Shown here one piece after another: positions 1 through 5,080 of a stretch of DNA of 11,287 nt (positions are counted from its first letter, which is position 1; each line of letters begins with the position of its first letter). The DNA comes from Firmicutes bacterium CAG:555 (GTDB lineage: Bacteria > Bacillota > Clostridia > Oscillospirales > Oscillospiraceae), in assembly GCA_000431075.1 (NCBI GenBank), contig HF986872.1, positions 46,512 to 57,798 of the forward strand. The letters run 5' to 3'. The notes under the pieces were generated by a model. That model saw nothing but the letters and a program-made list of their open reading frames with translations. It was not told where the DNA came from and ran no database searches. The position numbers and the translations under genes are program-made.

Positions 1-144
1 GTCGTTGGGATGAACCTTGAGGTGAGCGGTGAGCTGCTTGATGCGCTCGGTGAGGATAGCGATCTGGACCTCGGGCGAGCCGGTGTCGTTCTCGTGGGTC
101 TTGTTCGCTTCGATAACTGTGGTCTTCTGGTCTTTGGTGATCAT
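1..144 (-). CDS. rpsO: 30S ribosomal protein S15, N-terminal 48 residues (cut by window edge)
   Basis: Ribosomal protein S15 binds 16S rRNA at the h20/h21/h22 three-way junction and is an early assembly protein of the 30S subunit. Reading leftward from the ATG at 144-142 gives 48 codons open to the window edge. They contain the family hallmark HENDTGSPEVQIAILTERI followed by LTAHLKVHPND, which aligns with the first half of the usual ~88-residue protein; the C-terminal half lies outside. A GAAAGGGG ribosome binding site sits just upstream (about 152-160). The gene has its own promoter at 233-261 and a foldable leader between promoter and start, so it is probably transcribed apart from the membrane protein gene upstream. 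Family identity is nearly certain. Confidence 0.95.
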   Translation of the reverse strand, partial: MITKDQKTTVIEANKTHENDTGSPEVQIAILTERIKQLTAHLKVHPND

Positions 145-171
145 AATGATACCCCTTTCACGGTTTTTATA

Positions 172-219
172 TTCCCAGTGTCTAAGTAAAGGGAGGAAAG
201 GTCTCCCGAATACTGAGAA
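172..219 (-). promoter_or_regulatory. Candidate structured leader of rpsO (S15 autoregulation)
   Basis: On the transcribed (minus) strand UUCUCAGU (219-212) can pair with ACUGGGAA (179-172), eight pairs including one U.G next to C-G pairs. This stem encloses a second hairpin, GGGAG/CUCCC (207-203 with 195-191). The pair lies between the predicted transcription start (~226) and the ribosome binding site. S15 represses its own mRNA in several phyla through leader structures that present G-U/G-C pairs or helical junctions. That this leader binds S15 is inference from position and shape. Confidence 0.45.
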
Positions 220-232
220 CACGGACTAAATC

Positions 233-261
233 ATATTACCACCGCCGCCCCGATTTGTAAA
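233..261 (-). promoter_or_regulatory. Sigma-A promoter for rpsO
   Basis: On the minus strand TTTACA (261-256) is followed after exactly 17 bp by TAATAT (238-233), close to the sigma-70/sigma-A consensus. Transcription would start near 226, giving a leader of about 80 nt before the rpsO start. Confidence 0.65.
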
Positions 262-293
262 GGGCTTTTCAACTATTTTTCCCGCAAACCGCA

Positions 294-515
294 CTAATTT
301 TCCGCTTTCTCCGTTTCCTCTGACTTCACGGGCTCGGCGGGCTTTTTCGGCTCTACAGGGGCGCTTAGGGCGAGCGCCGCAACGATCAGACCGATAAAGG
401 CCACCATCACGCCGATAAGGCCGACTGCGCTTGTCGCCGTTATCACGGTAAACGGGACGAGACAGCCAAATAGTATCAGCGCAATTCCAAACAGCATGCT
501 TTTAATTGATTTCAT
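294..515 (-). CDS. Small two-helix membrane protein, unknown function (73 aa)
   Basis: Not a protein I recognise. It has two hydrophobic segments, roughly residues 7-27 (LFGIALILFGCLVPFTVITA) and 31-51 (VGLIGVMVAFIGLIVAALAL), joined by a very short turn. A charged Pro/Lys/Glu tail of about 22 residues follows (PVEPKKPAEPVKSEETEKAE). This suggests a helical hairpin in the cytoplasmic membrane with a soluble C-terminus. The ATG at 515-513 is preceded by AAAGGAG at good spacing, so the start is firm. Upstream lie a consensus promoter, a 25-codon upstream ORF and an 11-bp hairpin with a T-tract, so expression may be attenuated. Rather similar small 'two-TM plus charged tail' proteins are common and functionally uncharacterised in Clostridia. 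No function is assigned. Confidence 0.75.
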   Translation of the reverse strand: MKSIKSMLFGIALILFGCLVPFTVITATSAVGLIGVMVAFIGLIVAALALSAPVEPKKPAEPVKSEETEKAEN

Positions 516-537
516 GGCTCATTCTCCTTTCCAAAGC

Positions 538-577
538 AAAAAACAATGCACAGGTCCCGAGACATAGACCTGTGCAT
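538..577 (-). terminator. Intrinsic terminator / possible attenuator in the leader of the 73-aa membrane protein gene
   Basis: A perfect 11-bp inverted repeat, ATGCACAGGTC and GACCTGTGCAT (577-567 with 556-546 read on the minus strand), has a 10-nt loop. It is followed on the minus strand by TGTTTTTTG (545-537). This is a Rho-independent terminator shape for leftward transcription. It lies between a leftward promoter (691-719) and the 73-aa ORF start (515), so it would cut that transcript short unless antiterminated. Confidence 0.7.
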
Positions 578-581
578 CTAT

Positions 582-659
582 CTATAATACAAACATCACA
601 AAACACAAATACAAAGGCCGTTCACGCACAAATCTCTGAGTTTTCGTTCGGAGGTTCAT
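582..659 (-). CDS. Putative 25-residue leader peptide (uORF)
   Basis: Starting at ATG 659-657, 25 codons begin MNLRTKTQRFVRE and end with a hydrophobic CFVMFVL just before TAG (584-582). The stop falls only a few bases before the terminator-like hairpin at 546-577. A weak AAAGGGTG ribosome binding site lies about 10 nt upstream, and a consensus promoter lies ~25 bp before that. Codons 9-12 contain UUUGUGCGU (632-624), which can pair with AUGCACAGG of the hairpin 5' arm (577-569; six Watson-Crick and three G.U pairs), a possible antiterminator. Translation of the peptide is not shown by the sequence. It may be a chance ORF. Confidence 0.35.
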   Translation of the reverse strand: MNLRTKTQRFVRERPLYLCFVMFVL

Positions 660-690
660 CGGAAACACACCCTTTACATTTGCTGACTAC

Positions 691-719
691 ATTATATGAT
701 AATGAAGCTGGAAAGTCAA
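691..719 (-). promoter_or_regulatory. Strong sigma-A promoter facing left
   Basis: On the minus strand TTGACT (719-714), a 17-bp spacer and TATAAT (696-691) give a near-perfect consensus. It lies just past the stop codon of the lipoprotein gene and would start RNA near 684. The transcript would read through the 25-codon uORF and hairpin into the 73-aa membrane protein gene. Confidence 0.75.
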
Positions 720-747
720 TAAAATTTTAACAAATGCTGCCTAAATT

Positions 748-1287
748 TTACAAAGACGGCACGAACGAACGCAAAACGCTCTCCATCTCTGCCGAGCTTG
801 CGCCGCCGGTCATGTAAACGCACCATGTTACGCCGTCCGTGTAGGCATAGTATACGCCTGATGTCTCGTCCTTCGACAGATAAAAGCAGGTCGGGTCGCC
901 GTTTTGCATTGCACCGTCGCCGACGGTCGCCCAGTCGGTGTATACACCGGAGATGCTCTCGTCGAGCGTGTCGGTGTGGGCAGCCCTGACGGTATAGTCC
1001 TTGCCGCCGAGCACAAAGCGCATCTGATACACCGCAGGCGCAGAGTCGATTATGCTGCAATGCACATCCCCGGCGTTCATCGGCATGACAAAGGTCAGGC
1101 CACTTTCGGTGCACAGCTCTTCGGCGTTGACCTCACGCACGGGGCTTGTGACCTGTGCGCTCGGCTCGGCTGTGGCGTCCACAACGGGCGAGGGCTTGTC
1201 CTTTTCGGTTATCGGCATCGTCGAGTAGCAGCCGCAAAGCGCCGCCATGCAGCCGAGTGCGAGCAAAATTGCCGTCATCTTTTTCAT
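748..1287 (-). CDS. Putative secreted lipoprotein, unknown function (179 aa)
   Basis: The chosen ATG at 1287-1285 follows AAAGGAG (1302-1296) at 8 nt. It begins a lipoprotein signal peptide: two Lys, a hydrophobic core, then the lipobox Leu-Cys-Gly-Cys at residues 17-20, so Cys20 would be lipidated. A Pro/Ser/Thr-rich linker follows (to about residue 50), then a compact domain of about 125 residues with alternating strands such as GLTFVMP, YQMRFVLGGKDYTVRAA, GVYYAYTDGVTWCVYMTGG and a final MESVLRSFVPSL. The pattern recalls small beta-rich DUF4367-like extracytoplasmic domains, but I cannot assign a family. The frame stays open a further 85 codons upstream through the repeat element at 1310-1550. 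The signal peptide and ribosome binding site argue against that longer start. No clear promoter was found, so it may lie in or beyond the element. Confidence 0.75.
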   Translation of the reverse strand: MKKMTAILLALGCMAALCGCYSTMPITEKDKPSPVVDATAEPSAQVTSPVREVNAEELCTESGLTFVMPMNAGDVHCSIIDSAPAVYQMRFVLGGKDYTVRAAHTDTLDESISGVYTDWATVGDGAMQNGDPTCFYLSKDETSGVYYAYTDGVTWCVYMTGGASSAEMESVLRSFVPSL

Positions 1288-1309
1288 ATCATCTGCTCCT
1301 TTCACTTTT

Positions 1310-1550
1310 ACCCTCGGTTTACAAGTGCATGCACGGTTTTGGCAGACTGCTTTCCGCCCATGCTTCGTCAAAGCCATAGTCCATATATATCCATTATGCC
1401 CGTCGGGCTCTGCCTTTGCCTGAACGAAAATCAGCTCTCCCAAAACTGCTTCGCACCTGACAGCATCAAATGCTACATGAGACATGTTCTTCTCTAACGA
1501 AGATGCTGGAAAAACGCTGTCAGGCGTACATCCCCTTGTCAACCGAGGGT
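1310..1550. mobile_element. MITE-like non-autonomous element with terminal inverted repeats (241 bp)
   Basis: The ends are inverted repeats that match at 15 of 16 positions: ACCCTCGGTTTACAAG (1310-1325) and CTTGTCAACCGAGGGT (1535-1550). Weaker similarity runs further inward (GCATGCACG against GGATGTACG when the right end is inverted). There is no transposase; internal hairpins occur near the right end. It sits 22 bp upstream of the lipoprotein start and fills most of the 391-bp space between that gene and yfbR. No clean target-site duplication is visible; both flanks carry a short T-run (TTTT), offset by two bases at the right end. Without a second copy in hand, mobility is inference. Confidence 0.55.
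1456..1524. repeat. Nested inverted repeats inside the MITE-like element
   Basis: CCTGACAGC (1456-1464) pairs perfectly with GCTGTCAGG (1516-1524), and the overlapping CAGCATC (1461-1467) pairs with GATGCTG (1502-1508). Between them ACATG/CATGT (1475-1479/1483-1487) forms a small hairpin, and AGCAT/ATGCT (1462-1466/1470-1474) offers an alternative. The result is a branched or switchable fold near the right end of the element. Confidence 0.55.
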
Positions 1551-1573
1551 GATTTTTGGCGATTCATATATAG

Positions 1574-1597
1574 TATAATCATATTACATGTTACATG
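1574..1597 (+). promoter_or_regulatory. Probable -10 box and TTACATG direct repeat upstream of yfbR
   Basis: TATAAT at 1574-1579 is a perfect -10 box, but no convincing -35 lies 16-18 bp upstream, where the MITE-like right end abuts. Immediately downstream TTACATG occurs twice head to tail (1584-1590 and 1591-1597), at a position where a repressor could bind over the start of transcription. Function is inferred from position. Confidence 0.4.
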
Positions 1598-1678
1598 AAA
1601 AATCAACAAGTACCGTGCGGTTGAATTGTGTCGGCGGCTGTGATAAAATATCAAAAAAAGAAACGGACAGGTCAAAAA

Positions 1679-2266
1679 ATGGACAGTAACTTCTTTGCAC
1701 TGATATCAAGGATGAGATACATCGAGCGCTGGAGTCTCATGCGCAATTCGATACATGAAAATATTCAGGAGCACAGCCACATGGTTGCAGTCATCGCTCA
1801 TGCGCTCGGCGTTATCCGCCGTGATGTGTTCGGCATCCCCTGTGATGCCGATGCCTGCGCAACGGTGGCTCTGTATCACGATGCAAGCGAGATACTCACC
1901 GGCGATCTGCCCACGCCGATAAAATACCACGATGACGAAATTATGAGCGCTTACCGCAAAGTTGAGCAGATAGCGTCCGAAAAGCTGCTTACAATGCTGC
2001 CTGTGGAGCTTAGAGGTGCTTTTGAACCGGTTTTGACGGGAGATGTGGTAAAACAGCTTCATCCCGTCGTCAAGGCCGCCGACAAGATGAGCGCCTATAT
2101 AAAATGCATCGAGGAGCGCAAGGCGGGCAACAACGAGTTTGCCTTGGCAGAGAAGCAGACGCTCGATGCGCTGCACGGCTACAACATGCCCGAGGTCGAG
2201 TATTTTATCGAGCACTTTATTCCGGCGTTTGAGAAAACGCTTGACGAATTAGGGAGCATTGACTGA
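1679..2266 (+). CDS. yfbR: 5'-deoxynucleotidase, YfbR family (HD domain)
   Basis: YfbR-type enzymes are cytoplasmic metal-dependent HD-domain phosphatases that hydrolyse deoxyribonucleoside 5'-monophosphates in nucleotide salvage. The 195-residue product is close to the E. coli length (199) and collinear with it. It has FFALISRMRYIERWSLMRN with Arg17, ENIQEHSH with metal ligand His32, YHDASE with His67-Asp68, GDLPTPIKY with Asp76, and KAADKMSAYIKCIEE with Asp135. GNNEFALA and EYFIEHFIPAFEKTLDE near the end also match. All catalytic residues are present, so it should be active. The start at 1679 matches the family N-terminus; a GTG at 1628 in the same frame would add 17 Lys-rich residues with no ribosome binding site. 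The site before 1679 is weak (GGACAGG). It heads an operon with the DUF896 and transporter genes. Confidence 0.93.
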   Translation: MDSNFFALISRMRYIERWSLMRNSIHENIQEHSHMVAVIAHALGVIRRDVFGIPCDADACATVALYHDASEILTGDLPTPIKYHDDEIMSAYRKVEQIASEKLLTMLPVELRGAFEPVLTGDVVKQLHPVVKAADKMSAYIKCIEERKAGNNEFALAEKQTLDALHGYNMPEVEYFIEHFIPAFEKTLDELGSID

Positions 2267-2472
2267 TGGAAAACACAAAGATTCAAAGAATAAACGAGCT
2301 GGCACGCCTTGCAAAGGAGCGTGAGCTGACACAGGAAGAGCTTAACGAGCGGGACACCCTGCGCAAGGAGTATATTGCCGAGTGGCGCAAGGGCGCCGAG
2401 CAGGTGTTGGATAACACCTACATCCAGACCCCCGATGGCAAAAAGCATAAGCTTCAGAAGAAGGTCAAATGA
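2266..2472 (+). CDS. DUF896 / UPF0291 small protein (YnzC-like)
   Basis: This 68-residue protein belongs to the UPF0291 (DUF896) family, typified by B. subtilis YnzC, a short cytoplasmic helical-hairpin protein common in Firmicutes and linked to the SOS regulon there. The visible hallmarks are KIQRINELARLAKERELTQEEL near the N-terminus, then a charged second helix with LRKEYIAEWRKG, and a conserved tail with VLDNTYIQTPDGKKHKL. The start codon overlaps the yfbR stop by one base (TGATG), and its own stop overlaps the start of the next gene by four bases (ATGA). Translation of all three is therefore probably coupled. Its molecular function is unknown. The family call is firm. Confidence 0.9.
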   Translation: MENTKIQRINELARLAKERELTQEELNERDTLRKEYIAEWRKGAEQVLDNTYIQTPDGKKHKLQKKVK

Positions 2473-3407
2473 GCAGCTTTGCAGTATGCCTGAACGCCGT
2501 CCTGCCGCTGTTTTTGGTAATGGGTCTGGGCTATATCGCCCGATGCACCGGAGCGATAAGCCGGACGGATGTGCCGAAGATAAACAAATGGGCGTTCAGG
2601 TTTTTTATGCCCGTGATGCTGTTTTACAATATCTACACCTCGGATCTGTCCGCCGCCGTTCAGCCTAAGCTCATCGCCTACACGGCGGCGTGCCTGCTGG
2701 TGCTGTACGGGCTGAGCTTTGCCTATGTCATGGCGACGGAAAAGTGCGACAATATGCGGGGCGTGATGATACAGGGAATTTACCGCTCAAACTTCGTCAT
2801 CATGGGTATACCGCTGGCGACGCAGCTCGTCGAGGGCGCAGACCTCGGCGCTGTCGTTGTGCTCGTTGCAGTCGTCATCCCGATATTCAATGTCCTTGCG
2901 GTCATAACGCTTGAGCTTTTTAACGGCAAAAAGCCGACCATGGGCAGGATGCTGCTCAATATCCTCAAAAATCCGCTCATTATCGGCATTGCGGCCGGTA
3001 TCGTGGTGCAGCTTTCAGGCATAAAGCTTCCGACGGCGGTCGAGTCGGCGGCAGGCATGATAGGCAAGGCGGCAAGCCCGCTTATGCTGTTTCTGCTCGG
3101 TGCGTTTTTTGAATTCAAGGGCATCGGCACCTATAAAAAGCAGCTTGCAACGGCCTGCATCGGCAAGCTCATCGTCGTGCCTGCAATATTCCTCACCGTA
3201 TCGGTGCTTTGCGGCATACGGGGCGTGGAGCTTGCGGCGATGATCGCCATCTTCGGCTCGCCCACGGCGGTATCCTCGTTCACAATGACCCAGCAGATGG
3301 GCGGCGACGCCGCTTTGGCGGGCGATATCGTGGTTTTTACGAGCGCACTCAGCTGTGTCACTATGTTCGCATGGGCGCTGGCATTAAAAAGCCTCGGAAT
3401 GTTCTGA
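2469..3407 (+). CDS. AEC-family (auxin efflux carrier-like) membrane transporter
   Basis: This 312-residue, very hydrophobic protein has the layout of the AEC/Mem_trans family (PF03547), whose bacterial members export or import small organic acids such as malate or malonate; the substrate cannot be read from sequence. About ten transmembrane segments are apparent. Family-like features are the start FAVCLNAVLPLFLVMGLGY, the FRFFMPVMLFYNIY segment of helix 2, GIYRSNFVIMGIPLA in the middle, and KNPLIIGIAAGI. The C-terminal half has ASPLMLFLLGAFFEF and FGSPTAVSSFTMTQQMGGD, where a proline/serine-broken helix resembles the bile-acid-transporter-like crossover. It overlaps the DUF896 gene by ATGA. 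No clear terminator separates it from the ribosomal promoter 17 bp downstream, so some readthrough into rpmG is possible. Confidence 0.88.
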   Translation: MSSFAVCLNAVLPLFLVMGLGYIARCTGAISRTDVPKINKWAFRFFMPVMLFYNIYTSDLSAAVQPKLIAYTAACLLVLYGLSFAYVMATEKCDNMRGVMIQGIYRSNFVIMGIPLATQLVEGADLGAVVVLVAVVIPIFNVLAVITLELFNGKKPTMGRMLLNILKNPLIIGIAAGIVVQLSGIKLPTAVESAAGMIGKAASPLMLFLLGAFFEFKGIGTYKKQLATACIGKLIVVPAIFLTVSVLCGIRGVELAAMIAIFGSPTAVSSFTMTQQMGGDAALAGDIVVFTSALSCVTMFAWALALKSLGMF

Positions 3408-3424
3408 AAAATAAGCGAAAATAC

Positions 3425-3453
3425 TTGACCTCCGGTCTTGACTATGGTATATT
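3425..3453 (+). promoter_or_regulatory. Sigma-A promoter of the rpmG-secE-nusG-rplK-rplA operon
   Basis: TTGACC (3425-3430), a 17-bp spacer and TATATT (3448-3453) form a near-consensus promoter starting RNA near 3460, giving a leader of about 125 nt before rpmG. It lies only 18 bp after the transporter stop codon. Confidence 0.75.
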
Positions 3454-3539
3454 TATCAATACCTGTCGGATGAGAGGTCTTTTTTCGTGCGCAAATTTTT
3501 GTGCCGGACAAGATTTCCTGCTCCATACAGGGAGGCAAA

Positions 3540-3561
3540 TGTCCGCTCCGTAATGCGGACA
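3540..3561 (+). promoter_or_regulatory. Leader hairpin upstream of rpmG
   Basis: TGTCCGC (3540-3546) and GCGGACA (3555-3561) form a perfect 7-bp stem with an 8-nt loop, 9 bp before the rpmG ribosome binding site (GGAGGTG at 3571-3577). There is no T-tract after it, so it is not an ordinary terminator. It may stabilise the mRNA or act in regulation. Confidence 0.5.
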
Positions 3562-3586
3562 AATAATATAGGAGGTGCCGAAAAGT

Positions 3587-3745
3587 ATGGCTGACAACAG
3601 AGTCAAAATCACCTTGAGATGTGACGAGTGCAAGCAGAGAAACTACAACACGGTCAAGAATAAGAAGAATACTTCCGATCGTCTTGAACGCAGCAAGTAT
3701 TGCCCGTTCTGCAGAAAGCACACCAAGCATGTCGAGACCAAGTAA
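3587..3745 (+). CDS. rpmG: 50S ribosomal protein L33 (zinc-binding form)
   Basis: L33 is a small zinc-ribbon protein of the large ribosomal subunit near the E site. The 52-residue product starts MADNRVKITLRCDECKQRNY and contains CDEC (Cys12, Cys15) and CPFC (Cys39, Cys42), the two CxxC pairs of the zinc-binding (C+) form. KNTSDRLERSKYCPFCRKH and HVETK also match the family. The ATG at 3587 follows GGAGGTG. It is the first gene of the secE-nusG-rplK-rplA block, the usual place in Firmicutes. Because it uses the C+ form, a zinc-independent C- paralog could exist elsewhere in the genome. That paralog would not be in this window. Confidence 0.96.
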   Translation: MADNRVKITLRCDECKQRNYNTVKNKKNTSDRLERSKYCPFCRKHTKHVETK

Positions 3746-3769
3746 CTTTCTGAAAGGATGAGTGCAAAA

Positions 3770-4048
3770 ATGGCTGAAGAAAAGAAGAATGCGAAAACCG
3801 CAGCTACCGCCAAAAACACGAACGCCGTCAAGAAAGAGGATAAGAAGCTTGGTTTCTTCCAGCGCATCGGCAAATGGTTCCGCGATATGAAGAGCGAACT
3901 TAAAAAGGTCGTATGGCCCACGCCGAAGCAGCTCGTGCAGAACACCGGTATAGCGCTTGTCGTTATGGCAGTCGCCGCCGTCATCCTGTTTGCCTTTGAT
4001 AAGGGCGCAGGTGCAGCAGTGAACGCTATCTTCCAGCTTGCAGGTTAA
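3770..4048 (+). CDS. secE: Preprotein translocase subunit SecE
   Basis: SecE clamps SecY in the SecYEG protein-export channel in the cytoplasmic membrane. The 92-residue product has a Lys/Ala-rich cytoplasmic extension (residues 1-28), then the conserved amphipathic helix and hinge GFFQRIGKWFRDMKSELKKV with VWPTPKQLVQNT, and one transmembrane helix (IALVVMAVAAVILFAF). This is the short single-TM form normal for Gram-positive bacteria. I chose the ATG at 3770. The upstream in-frame ATG at 3758 overlaps the ribosome binding site GAAAGGA (3752-3758) and so could not be served by it. The gene lies between rpmG and nusG, 5 bp before nusG. Confidence 0.94.
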   Translation: MAEEKKNAKTAATAKNTNAVKKEDKKLGFFQRIGKWFRDMKSELKKVVWPTPKQLVQNTGIALVVMAVAAVILFAFDKGAGAAVNAIFQLAG

Positions 4049-4053
4049 CGATT

Positions 4054-4578
4054 ATGGCAGAAGATGCAAAATGGTATGTGATCCATACCTATTCCGGGTA
4101 TGAGAACGCAGTTGCTGCCGCCATTATGAAGGCAGCGGAAAACCGCAACATGACGGATCTGATCCACGAGGTAAACATCCCTCTCGAGACAGTCACCGAG
4201 TTCACCGACGCAGGCGAGAAAACCGTCGAGCGCAAGGTGTTCCCCGGCTATGTGCTGTGCAAGATGGTGCTTACCGATGACAGCTGGCATCTTATCCACA
4301 ATGTCCGCGGTGCAACAGGCTTCGTAGGCGCAGGCGGCAAGGCCGTTCCCCTCACGGAGCAGGAAATTTATGATCTGGGCGTTGAGCGTCATGAGATCGT
4401 CACGGGCTACGGTGTCGGTGATAATGTCAAAGTCATCGACGGTCCTCTTGCGGGCTTCAACGGCGTTGTCGAAGAGCTCGAACCCGAGAAGGACAGAGTT
4501 CGTGTCGTCGTCTCCATGTTCGGCAGGGAGACCCCCGTTGACCTTAACCTCGACCAGGTCGAAGAAATTAATGATTAA
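4054..4578 (+). CDS. nusG: Transcription termination/antitermination factor NusG
   Basis: NusG binds RNA polymerase over the main channel and links transcription to ribosomes, pausing and Rho. The 174-residue protein has the NGN domain with KWYVIHTYSGYENAV at the start, the central KVFPGYVLCKM motif and VRGATGFVG. A short linker leads to the C-terminal KOW domain (about residues 119-174) containing VGDNVKVIDGPLAGFNGVVEE and FGRETPVDLNLDQVEEI. Length and domain order are standard. It follows secE by 5 bp with only a weak ribosome binding site (CAGG), so translation may depend partly on coupling to secE. It is transcribed together with rplK-rplA. Confidence 0.97.
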   Translation: MAEDAKWYVIHTYSGYENAVAAAIMKAAENRNMTDLIHEVNIPLETVTEFTDAGEKTVERKVFPGYVLCKMVLTDDSWHLIHNVRGATGFVGAGGKAVPLTEQEIYDLGVERHEIVTGYGVGDNVKVIDGPLAGFNGVVEELEPEKDRVRVVVSMFGRETPVDLNLDQVEEIND

Positions 4579-4596
4579 AGAAAGAGGTGCTGAATA

Positions 4597-5022
4597 ATGG
4601 CACAGAAAATAGTTGGCTATGTCAGATTCCAGGTTCCTGCAGGAAAGGCAACTCCGGCTCCTCCTGTAGGCCCCGCACTTGGTCAGTACGGCGTAAATAT
4701 CGGCCAGTTCACCAAGGATTTTAACGAGCGTACCAAGGGCGATATGGGTATGATGATCCCTGTCGTCATCACCGTTTACTCCGACCGCAGCTTCACCTTT
4801 ATCACCAAGACTCCCCCCGCAGCACTGCTGATAAAGAAGGCTTGCGGCATCGAGACCGCTTCCGGCGTCCCCCAGAGAGACAAGGTCGCAACCATCAGCA
4901 AGGAAGACCTTCGCAAGATAGCAGAGCAGAAGATGCCCGACCTCAATTGCACCGACATCGAGTCTGCAATGAGCATGATCGCCGGCACCTGCCGTTCTAT
5001 GGGCGTAGTCGTAGGCGACTGA
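4597..5022 (+). CDS. rplK: 50S ribosomal protein L11
   Basis: L11 forms the GTPase-associated centre on 23S rRNA and is needed for elongation-factor function and the RelA-type stringent response. The 141-residue product shows the signature VPAGKATPAPPVGPALGQYG near residue 14, then GVNIGQFTKDFN, IPVVITVYSDRSFTFITKTP and PPAALLIKKA at the end of the N-terminal domain. The rRNA-binding C-terminal domain has RKIAEQKMPDLN and the family closing stretch SMIAGTCRSMGVVV. A GAGGTG ribosome binding site precedes the ATG. It is co-transcribed with rplA; a foldable segment between the two (5031-5060) may be the site through which L1 controls the pair. Confidence 0.98.
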   Translation: MAQKIVGYVRFQVPAGKATPAPPVGPALGQYGVNIGQFTKDFNERTKGDMGMMIPVVITVYSDRSFTFITKTPPAALLIKKACGIETASGVPQRDKVATISKEDLRKIAEQKMPDLNCTDIESAMSMIAGTCRSMGVVVGD

Positions 5023-5030
5023 TCGTCCCC

Positions 5031-5060
5031 GTGGGAGGATTTATCCATCCGACGAACCAC
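5031..5060 (+). promoter_or_regulatory. Candidate L1-binding element between rplK and rplA
   Basis: GTGGGAGGAT at 5031-5040 can fold back on ATCC (5043-5046) and CCAC (5057-5060), giving an outer GTGG/CCAC helix and a purine-rich internal region. It ends 6 bp before the rplA ribosome binding site. L1 autoregulates its operon by binding mRNA that mimics the L1-stalk rRNA in E. coli and in archaea. Assignment here rests on location and shape only. Confidence 0.45.
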
Positions 5061-5080
5061 AATATTAGGAGGAAACGAAA

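Noticed and set aside
506..730. Plus-strand open frame in the leader of the 73-aa membrane protein gene
   Set aside because: Composition is unlike a protein, there is no ribosome binding site, and it runs through the leftward promoter, uORF and terminator.
904..1497. Long plus-strand open frame opposite the lipoprotein and the repeat element
   Set aside because: It has no ribosome binding site and its product lacks recognisable features. The minus strand carries a clear lipoprotein signal and RBS across the same bases.
1288..1542. Longer start (1542) for the lipoprotein gene
   Set aside because: The lipoprotein signal peptide must be N-terminal, and AAAGGAG at 1296-1302 serves ATG 1287. The longer frame crosses the repeat element; it is kept only as a separate observation.
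1628..1678. GTG 1628 as the yfbR start
   Set aside because: It adds a Lys-rich stretch absent from the family, with no ribosome binding site.
3427..3485. GACCTC/GAGGTC followed by T6 as a terminator of the transporter gene
   Set aside because: Only six pairs around a loop of about 40 nt, and it overlaps the ribosomal promoter; too weak to call.
3131..3730. Minus-strand open frame across the AEC gene end and rpmG
   Set aside because: It is antisense to two solid genes and to the ribosomal promoter; no start signals.
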